Of a stretch of DNA of 5,657 nt, positions 1-5,657 are shown piece after piece. Numbering within the stretch: the stretch's first letter is position 1; each line of letters opens with the position of its first letter. This stretch comes from JBECKR01 sp040235415 (GTDB taxonomy: Bacteria > Acidobacteriota > Polarisedimenticolia > Polarisedimenticolales > Polarisedimenticolaceae). The position numbers and the translations under genes were made by a program. The notes under the pieces were generated by a model. The model saw only the letters and a list, made by a program, of their open reading frames with translations. It was not told the origin of the DNA and did no database searches. The stretch is from assembly GCA_040235415.1 (NCBI GenBank), contig JBECKR010000076.1:1-5657 (forward strand), given 5' to 3'.

Positions 1-114
1 GCCGAACTCCGCGCCCGGGTCACGAGCGCGGCGGAGCGGGCCTCCGAGGCGGCGCCCGACGGCTGGAGCGAGGTCGCCGGGCTCGACGGCGTCTGGGTCG
101 CCGCGATCGCGTGA
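1..114 (+). CDS. 3' end of an unidentified protein-coding gene (partial)
   Basis: The first 37 codons of the window read open in frame 1 and end at TGA (112-114). The start lies left of the window. Coding is supported by codon use: every third position except one (a GAA) is G or C, matching the genes to the right. The visible tail is Ala- and Glu-rich, looks helical in its first half, and ends with the residues GLDGVWVAAIA. No motif or family can be recognised from this fragment, so no function is offered. It converges on the minus-strand hydrolase gene, with 12 bases between the two stop codons, and is therefore not in the same operon. The alternative is a chance open frame in GC-rich DNA, but the minus-strand gene stops at 127 and no better frame covers these bases. 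Confidence 0.6.
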   Translation, partial: AELRARVTSAAERASEAAPDGWSEVAGLDGVWVAAIA

Positions 115-126
115 CGGGCGAACGTC

Positions 127-1068
127 CTACGGCGTCCGCTTGACGCCGCGCTCCTCGGCCTCCGTCTGGACGACGTTGTCCTTCGCGAAGTGCCCGAAGA
201 ACGCCCAGTCGCCGTAGTCCTCCCGGAGTCGCGGAAGGACGGACTCGACGAGCGAGTCGCCGCTCCGGCCCGCCGCCATCGCGCCGGCGACCTCGTCGCG
301 CAGCGCGCGGAGGTAGCCGCCGAACGCGCGGACGTCGCCGACGCCGCCGGGCTCTCCGTGACCCGGCAGGAACACGTCGTCGGGATGGTCCGCGACCAGA
401 CGCCCGATCGTCGCGATCCACGCCGCCGTGTCGGCGTCCGTCGTGTTCGGGAGCGTGCGGTTCCAAAACAGGTCGCCTGCGAGGACGACGCCGGCGTCCG
501 GAACGATCACCACCGAGTCGCTGCCGGTGTGTCCCGGGAGCGCGCGCACGACGAGCCGGCGCTTCCCGAGCCACAGATCGATGCCGTCGTCGTAGGTCAG
601 CTCGGGCAGCACGAGCGCCCGCACCAGCTTCTTCGCCGCTTCGGGAACTTCGTCCCCCCACCACTTGAGATTCTCGACCCGCTCCCAAGCCCGGACGTTC
701 CGCTGGGCCGCGATCACGGCGCCGGCGTCGCGGAATACGCCGTTCCCCGCGACGTGGTCCAAGTGGTAGTGCGTGTCGACGACGAACCGCACCGGAAGCG
801 ACGTCCGGGCGCGGATCGCCGCGAGGAGGTCGCGGGCGGCGTCCGCCGATTGGAACGTGTCGACGACCGCGACGCCGTCGTCGCCGAGCACGAACGCGGC
901 GTTGCTGCCCGCGCCGCCTCCGGGCCGGGCGACCGCGCCCCACACGCCTTCGCCCAGGCGTTGCAGCGTGAACGGCTTCGCCTGTTCCGCGGCTCGGGCC
1001 GCGGGCGCGAGGACGCAGGCCAGGCCGCCGGCCGCGAGCGCCGCGAATCGTGCACCCGTGCGTCCCAC
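127..1068 (-). CDS. Exported metallo-beta-lactamase-fold metallohydrolase
   Basis: This is a complete 313-residue protein with a GTG start (1068-1066) and TAG stop. Residues 1-26 look like a Sec signal peptide: basic start with R3 and R7, hydrophobic stretch at about 8-24, and an Ala-Arg-Ala cleavage motif near 24-26. There is no twin-arginine pair or good lipobox, so a periplasmic or secreted location is predicted. Metal ligands are intact: H100, H102, D104 and H105 in THYHLDH, H180 in GHTGSDS, D199 in AGDLFW and H237 in PGHGEP. This is the two-metal pattern of glyoxalase II-like and related hydrolases. The bridging Asp at 199, with no Cys in its place, argues against B1 or B2 beta-lactamases. 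The substrate cannot be told; candidates are thioesters, lactones or other esters. The GTG start fits the signal peptide, no ATG lies nearby, and an AAGGAG precedes it by 11 bases. The gene starts 5 bases after the stop of the large ligase-acyltransferase gene, so co-transcription is likely. Confidence 0.88.
   Translation of the reverse strand: MGRTGARFAALAAGGLACVLAPAARAAEQAKPFTLQRLGEGVWGAVARPGGGAGSNAAFVLGDDGVAVVDTFQSADAARDLLAAIRARTSLPVRFVVDTHYHLDHVAGNGVFRDAGAVIAAQRNVRAWERVENLKWWGDEVPEAAKKLVRALVLPELTYDDGIDLWLGKRRLVVRALPGHTGSDSVVIVPDAGVVLAGDLFWNRTLPNTTDADTAAWIATIGRLVADHPDDVFLPGHGEPGGVGDVRAFGGYLRALRDEVAGAMAAGRSGDSLVESVLPRLREDYGDWAFFGHFAKDNVVQTEAEERGVKRTP
130..148. repeat. Short inverted repeat near the convergent gene ends
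   Basis: A perfect 7-base inverted repeat, CGGCGTC (130-136) and GACGCCG (142-148), encloses a 5-base loop. It lies 16 bases past the stop of the plus-strand gene and inside the last codons of the hydrolase gene. It could act as a weak hairpin at the end of the plus-strand transcript, but no T-run follows on either strand, so it is not a standard intrinsic terminator. Such short GC-rich repeats also arise by chance in DNA of this composition. Confidence 0.25.
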
Positions 1069-1073
1069 CGTTG

Positions 1074-4000
1074 CTACAGCTCCTTGACCAGCCCGGCGTA
1101 GCGCTTCTCGATCTTGAAACCGTAACCGTAGAAGTACTCCGGCCGGAAGAACCCCGTCGTGACGGTTTCGACGCCGGCGGCGCGCAGGCGGTTGAAGAAC
1201 TCCTTCATGAGGCCGTCGGCGACTCCCTTCTTCCGGAAGGGCTCGGCGACCACGATCTTCTCGAGGTGCGCGTTCTCGCTCCCTTCCTCGATCTCGTAGA
1301 AGATCCCGCCGATCACCGAGCCGCGGTCGTTGACCGCGACGAGATACTGGTGCTCCATGCGGAACCGGACGTCGAGATTCGCGTCGATGTACAGGCGGTG
1401 CAGTCGACCGACCTCGCGCGGGTTGAGCGCGTGCCGGACCCGGAACAGACGGCCGTCGCGGTCCTCGAGGGAGACCATGACCTCGCTCTGATGCCGGCCT
1501 CCGAAGTCGGTGTCGACGAAGCTCGCGCTGTCTTCGGGTCTCAAATGCGGATAGGACAGCCGGGCGAGGAAGAAGTCCTCGTCCACGCCCAGCTGCAGAC
1601 GGCCCCGGAGGTCGGCGATCGCGTCGACGACCGCGTCCGGAGCGAGATCCGCGCGACGGAGCCTGGCGATGATGTCGTCGAGCCCTGCGACGAGCTCGGC
1701 CGGCGCCTCCGCGAGCACCGTCTCGCGAAACACCCGCACGCGGCTCTCGGGGTAGATTCGCGCGAGGTGCCGGAGCCCGTAGGTCTCGTAGAGCTCGTGC
1801 AGCGTGCGGGCGCGGGCCTGCGGCGTGGCGTCGACCGTGAGCGCCGCCCAGCGATGGTAGCGCTCGATCGCGAAGTGCACTCGCAGCGGCACGAACCCGC
1901 GAACCTCGACGTCGTCGAGGTAGGCTCCGAGCGCCGTCACGAGCCCCTCGTTCCCGGGGCCGGTGCGGTCGAGCGCGTTTCTCAGCGCCGCGACGCCAGC
2001 GCGCTCGCCCATGATCTCGAGGATCGCGGAGAACGGGACCTCGGGGCCGACCACCCCCGCGAGCGCCGGGTACTCGCGCTCGACGCCGGAGACGAACTCG
2101 TCCCGGAAGCGGCCGATCATCCCGAGCAACCCGTCGTGCGGCCGTCGGAGCGTCACCGAGACGAGGCGCGCCCCCGTTTGATAGTCGTCGGTCGGGACGA
2201 CGACGTTCGCCGGCGAGGGATCGGCGATCTCCCAGCGGCGGCCCGTACGGAACCAGAAGTCGACGTACGCCGAGAGCGTCGTCCAGGCGAGAAACGGCCA
2301 GATCTGCCGGAAGCGATCCTCTCCGGCCTCGCGTCGCGCCATCCTCCGGAGCGCGCGCTCGAGCGTCTCGCCCGGGATGAACTCCTCGGTCCAGAGGTCC
2401 TGCGCCGGCCAGTAGCCGCCGAACTCCTCGACGAGCGGCGGGCGGTCGCCGGCCCCACCGCAAAGGATCAGCCAGTGGATCTCCTGCTCCACGGCGTCCG
2501 CCGCGAGCTCCGCGTTGACGTTGATCGCGAGGTCGAAGCTCCCCTGGAAACGGGTCTGGATCGTCGCGCGGTACACCGACTTGCCGTGGTTGACCCCCAG
2601 CAACCGGATGCTCACCCCGCCGGGAGGGATGTCGCTCAGGCGGACCGAGGCGGCGCGGGCGAACAGGAACACGCCCTCGCGCAGCACCGGCGTGGTTCGG
2701 ATCGCCTCGAGCAGGCGGCGACGATCGTCGGAGGGGACGTCGTCGTCGAACGCCACGACGTCGCGCCAGCGGTACTCGAGGCCGTTCTCCGGATCGACCG
2801 CGATCGCGGAGCTCGGTCCGAGCCAGTCCCGGAAGCCGTGGAGCAGATCGTTCCAAGCGCGGCGCGCCTCGGTGCGCAACGACTCCCGCGCCGAGAACAG
2901 CATCGCGCGGGTCAGGAACCACCGGATGCGGTGGTAGATCGCCGGGTGCGCGGCACCGTAATCCGCGAGGAAGTCGAGCAGGCTGACGGTGCCCGCCTCG
3001 CGCGGCGGCGTCAGGGTCTCGAGCCGGCACAGCTCGCGGGCGGTCTCGATCAGCGCCGTGATCTTGGCGTCCTCGAGCGTGACCTCGCGCAGCGCCGCGC
3101 GCGTCGAGGCGTCGAGCACGACGCCGGGCCGATCGAGGAAGCGGCGCACCGTCGCCGCGAACCGCGACTCGCGCTCCGCGACCGCGAGCACCTGGAAGGC
3201 GCGGCGCCGGACGTCGAGGGCGTCCGACTCGGCGGCGCGCGCCAGAACGATCCGCGCGGGCTCCATGAGCGGCCCTTCCTCTTCGTGGAGGATCCGCTCC
3301 AGAAGGTCGACGGCGCTTCCTGCGAGCGCCGCGTCGTCGGAGGCCAGCAGCAACGCCGCGAGGTGGACGTCGAGCATCGCCGGCCGCTCGCGCACCATCG
3401 CGTCCCCGACCGCGGCGCGGTCGGCGTCGGTCGGGACGTAGGCCTCCGCGTGGCCTTGCCACGAGAAGTTCTCGAGGCTCCGGCCCGGGCGCTGTCGCGC
3501 GGCGAGATCGATGCCGGCCCAATCGACGAGCTCGGCGTTGCCGAGCCACAGCCGTGGCGCGGTCAGCAGCGAGCCGAGGTTCAACCCGCCCTTGCGGTGG
3601 TGATACAGGCACGAGCCGATCTGGCTGAGCTCGTCGTGGATCCGCCGCACCCGCAGAGCCAGGGCGGCGGACGGTAGGTGGATCCCGGCATCGTCGGCGT
3701 GCAGGCTCTGGGAGGTCAGGCCGAGCGCCTGGAACAACCAGTTCGGGAGCACGACGTCGACTCCGCCGACGTGGAGGTGCGAGCGGCGGTACAGCCGATC
3801 GATGACGTCGCGGAAATTCCGCTCGACGTTGCGGCGCCGCGGCGTCCCCTTGGGCGTGAGCTCCCCGCGCTCGGGGTCGAGCGCGCGGTCGACGACGGCG
3901 AAGTCCACGATCCGCTCGAACGGCGCCAGGAACTGGTTCACGGAGACCACGAGGGAGCGGAAGTGCGCCTTGCGCTCCGAGGGCGACAGCGCGGACAGAT

Positions 4001-5657
4001 CGGGCGTCTTGCAGCTCGGGTTGGGGTAGATCAGCGCGGTGTTGTACTCGCGATGGTCGCCGACCAGGAAAACCATGCCGACCGAGTCGAAGTCGCGGAA
4101 CAGGTTTTCGACGCGCTGCGGAGCGATCGTCTCCCCCTTGATGTTCTTGTAGATCTCTTTCTTGCGATCGACGAGCTTGATGTAGCCGTCGCGGTCGCGC
4201 TCCATGAGGTCGCCGGTGGCGAACCAGCCTTCGGGGTCGAACGAAGGGGCCCCGTCGGGCGGCTCGAGGTAGCCGGTCATGACGTAGGGACCGCGGACCA
4301 GGAGCTCGCCGTCGTCGGCGATCCGCGCCTCGATCCCGGGGAGCGGGACGCCGAGCGAGTCGTCGCGGTACTCCCCCGGAGGGGTCATCGTGATCCCGCC
4401 GGTCGCCTCGGTCATGCCGAAACCGCTCATCAGCTCGACGCCGTGGCGCTGGAAGAACCGGAACACCTCCGTCGGCAGGTGGCCGGCGGCGGACAGCCCC
4501 CAACGCAGACGCCCGCCGGTGACCTCGCGGACCGCGACCTCGATCTCCTCGTCGGGGGCGGTCAACGGATCGACGCGTTGCTCGATCGCCTCGTACAGCT
4601 GCAGCCATTTCTTGGGCACGCTGATGAACACCGTCGGGAGGTGCCTCCGCATGTCGCGGATCATCGCCTCGACCGACGGGTTCGTCTGGAAGCAGTACGT
4701 CGCGCCCCAGAAGATCGAGCCGATCATCTCGAGGTAGCGGCCGAAGGTGTGGAACAGCGGGAGGTAGCACAGGAACACGTCGCGGTCGCCGATTTCTGGG
4801 AGCGCGAGGGCGCGCGCGAACCGCTTGAACACGATGTTGCGGTGGGAGAACTGGATCCCTTTCGGCATGCCGGTCGTGCCCGAGGTGTACATCACCGTCG
4901 CGAGGTCGTCGATCCGCACCGCCTCGCCCCGTTCGCCGGGGCGCTCCTGCGGGACGGCCGAGGCGCCCGCCGCGACGGCCTCGAGCGTCCGGACCCCGCG
5001 CGGCAGGTCGGTGGGCGGGCTCATCACGACGACGTTCGCGAGGTCCGCGCAGCCTTCGCGCGCCGCCTGGACCTTGCGGAGCTGCTCGGGAGTCGAGACC
5101 ACGGCGGTGCGGCAACGCGCGTGGCGCAGCATGTAAGCGACGTCCGCCTCGGTCGAGCTCGCCGGGATCATGACGTCCACGATTCCCGAGGTCAGGCACG
5201 CGAGATCGACGAGCGCCATCTCGATGCGGTTCTCGGAGAGGATCGCGACCGGTCCCGGCTCGTCCGCGAGCGCGAGGAGGCCTCGCGCGAAGGTCTCGAC
5301 CCGCAGCGCCGTCTGCCGCCAGCTGAGGGGGCGGTGGCCGGTCGCGGTCGGGATCTCGAACAGCGTCTTCGAGCCGTAGGTCTCGACGCGGTGACGGAAC
5401 AGCGGACCGGTCGTGAAGTCGGCTCTGTCCACGAGCTCGAGGAGGCGGTCCGACCACGCCGGGAGGTCCGCACGGTCGATGCGGCGGAGCAGGGCGCGCC
5501 GCCGTGCGAGATCGAGCGCCTCCCAGCCCTCGCGCCGCAGCGCGATCGGGGCCGGTGCGCCCGCGGCGGCGAGGCGGGCCGCGGTCCGGTCGACCAGCGC
5601 GGCGAGGTCGGCCGGGGCGATCCGCTCCAGGACCTCGTCGGTCGAGCGGTGCTGCCG
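1074..5657 (-). CDS. Fused acyl-CoA synthetase (AMP-binding) / unknown central region / GNAT acyltransferase (5' partial)
   Basis: The frame is open from the right edge to TAG (1076-1074), giving 1527 visible residues, numbered here from base 5657. The start is outside the window. A GTG at 5432 is the first possible start inside it, but it has no ribosome binding site, and the 75 codons before it keep the same GC-rich third positions. Residues about 76-620 form an AMP-forming ligase domain resembling long-chain fatty acyl-CoA synthetases: P-loop YTSGTTGMPKG (257-267), PLFHTFGR (299-306), GFGMTEATGG (412-421), TGD (481-483), and DRKKEIYKNIKGE (497-509). Residues about 745-945 are helical and possibly HEAT-like. 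Residues about 1016-1190 recall a degenerate kinase fold. Residues about 1410-1527 form a GNAT domain with acetyl-CoA-binding motif RKKGVA (1475-1480) and a typical FYGYGF near the end. No signal peptide or membrane span is visible, so it is probably cytoplasmic. The likely role is acyl activation followed by N-acyl transfer; the substrate is unknown. The domain calls at the two ends are firm and the middle is not. Confidence 0.88.
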   Translation of the reverse strand, partial: RQHRSTDEVLERIAPADLAALVDRTAARLAAAGAPAPIALRREGWEALDLARRRALLRRIDRADLPAWSDRLLELVDRADFTTGPLFRHRVETYGSKTLFEIPTATGHRPLSWRQTALRVETFARGLLALADEPGPVAILSENRIEMALVDLACLTSGIVDVMIPASSTEADVAYMLRHARCRTAVVSTPEQLRKVQAAREGCADLANVVVMSPPTDLPRGVRTLEAVAAGASAVPQERPGERGEAVRIDDLATVMYTSGTTGMPKGIQFSHRNIVFKRFARALALPEIGDRDVFLCYLPLFHTFGRYLEMIGSIFWGATYCFQTNPSVEAMIRDMRRHLPTVFISVPKKWLQLYEAIEQRVDPLTAPDEEIEVAVREVTGGRLRWGLSAAGHLPTEVFRFFQRHGVELMSGFGMTEATGGITMTPPGEYRDDSLGVPLPGIEARIADDGELLVRGPYVMTGYLEPPDGAPSFDPEGWFATGDLMERDRDGYIKLVDRKKEIYKNIKGETIAPQRVENLFRDFDSVGMVFLVGDHREYNTALIYPNPSCKTPDLSALSPSERKAHFRSLVVSVNQFLAPFERIVDFAVVDRALDPERGELTPKGTPRRRNVERNFRDVIDRLYRRSHLHVGGVDVVLPNWLFQALGLTSQSLHADDAGIHLPSAALALRVRRIHDELSQIGSCLYHHRKGGLNLGSLLTAPRLWLGNAELVDWAGIDLAARQRPGRSLENFSWQGHAEAYVPTDADRAAVGDAMVRERPAMLDVHLAALLLASDDAALAGSAVDLLERILHEEEGPLMEPARIVLARAAESDALDVRRRAFQVLAVAERESRFAATVRRFLDRPGVVLDASTRAALREVTLEDAKITALIETARELCRLETLTPPREAGTVSLLDFLADYGAAHPAIYHRIRWFLTRAMLFSARESLRTEARRAWNDLLHGFRDWLGPSSAIAVDPENGLEYRWRDVVAFDDDVPSDDRRRLLEAIRTTPVLREGVFLFARAASVRLSDIPPGGVSIRLLGVNHGKSVYRATIQTRFQGSFDLAINVNAELAADAVEQEIHWLILCGGAGDRPPLVEEFGGYWPAQDLWTEEFIPGETLERALRRMARREAGEDRFRQIWPFLAWTTLSAYVDFWFRTGRRWEIADPSPANVVVPTDDYQTGARLVSVTLRRPHDGLLGMIGRFRDEFVSGVEREYPALAGVVGPEVPFSAILEIMGERAGVAALRNALDRTGPGNEGLVTALGAYLDDVEVRGFVPLRVHFAIERYHRWAALTVDATPQARARTLHELYETYGLRHLARIYPESRVRVFRETVLAEAPAELVAGLDDIIARLRRADLAPDAVVDAIADLRGRLQLGVDEDFFLARLSYPHLRPEDSASFVDTDFGGRHQSEVMVSLEDRDGRLFRVRHALNPREVGRLHRLYIDANLDVRFRMEHQYLVAVNDRGSVIGGIFYEIEEGSENAHLEKIVVAEPFRKKGVADGLMKEFFNRLRAAGVETVTTGFFRPEYFYGYGFKIEKRYAGLVKEL
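1080..1085 (-). promoter_or_regulatory. Ribosome binding site of the metallohydrolase gene
   Basis: AAGGAG on the minus strand (1085 down to 1080) lies inside the last codons of the ligase-acyltransferase gene, 11 bases before the GTG at 1068. The spacing is a little long, but the match to the Shine-Dalgarno consensus is good and it supports the GTG as the start. Because the site is inside the upstream coding region and the stop and start are 5 bases apart, translational coupling is likely. Confidence 0.6.

Noticed and set aside
115..148. A bidirectional intrinsic terminator between the convergent genes.
   Set aside because: A 7-base stem is present at 130-148, but no T-run follows on either strand and the stem lies inside the hydrolase coding region. 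It is listed only as an inverted repeat.
20..943. A 307-codon minus-strand open frame, and a 303-codon plus-strand frame at 190-1101, overlapping the hydrolase.
   Set aside because: Both translate to Arg-rich, low-complexity sequence, while the hydrolase frame carries the HxHxDH motif, all other metal ligands and a signal peptide.
127..1068. The hydrolase as a beta-lactamase resistance gene.
   Set aside because: The ligand pattern with Asp 199 between His 180 and His 237 fits glyoxalase II-like hydrolases. The Cys ligand of B1 and B2 enzymes is absent, and there is no resistance or mobile context.
1008..1068. A lipoprotein signal around Cys 18 of the hydrolase (GGLAC).
   Set aside because: The residues before the Cys are Gly-Leu-Ala, which puts Leu at the wrong position for a lipobox, and the hydrophobic stretch continues past the Cys to an Ala-Arg-Ala cleavage motif.
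1050..3677. An 875-codon open frame on the plus strand, antisense to the ligase gene.
   Set aside because: It lies opposite the motif-bearing coding frame, its translation is rich in Arg, Asp, Glu and Val with no recognisable domain, and it is what the antisense of GC-rich codons gives.
1069..5457. A very long minus-strand open frame that runs across the ligase gene and continues into the hydrolase, seeming to give a 1776-residue protein.
   Set aside because: Only its last 313 codons, from GTG 1068, are real. Before that it translates to Arg-, Pro- and Gly-rich sequence without motifs, while another frame of the same strand carries all the ligase and GNAT motifs. Long open frames are expected in DNA this GC-rich.

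Overview
The window comes from a very GC-rich bacterial genome. Third codon positions are almost all G or C in the three real reading frames, which also produces many long shadow frames. Nothing in the sequence fixes the taxon: there is no rRNA, tRNA or taxon marker gene. High-GC groups such as Myxococcota, Acidobacteriota or uncultured soil and sediment phyla are possible, but this is a guess.

Layout: (1) Bases 1-114 hold the last 37 codons of an unidentified plus-strand gene whose start lies left of the window. (2) After a 12-base convergent gap, bases 127-1068 on the minus strand encode a complete 313-residue metallo-beta-lactamase-fold hydrolase with a predicted Sec signal peptide and all expected metal ligands. 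(3) Immediately upstream of it on the same strand, with only 5 bases between stop and start, lies a giant gene. It fills bases 1074-5657 and runs off the right edge (1527 codons visible). Its product joins an AMP-forming long-chain acyl-CoA synthetase-like domain, about 800 residues of mostly unrecognised sequence (a helical, possibly HEAT-like part and a degenerate kinase-like part), and a C-terminal GNAT N-acyltransferase domain.

The two minus-strand genes look like one transcription unit read from right to left. The large protein is probably cytoplasmic. It could activate a carboxylic acid to an acyl-adenylate or acyl-CoA and pass the acyl group to an amine through the GNAT domain. That is an inference from the fusion; the substrate is unknown. 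The hydrolase appears to be exported, so it need not act on the same intermediates. The multidomain fusion is the most notable content. I see no mobile elements, CRISPR arrays, RNA genes or clear promoters; the only non-coding DNA is the 12-base and 5-base gaps.
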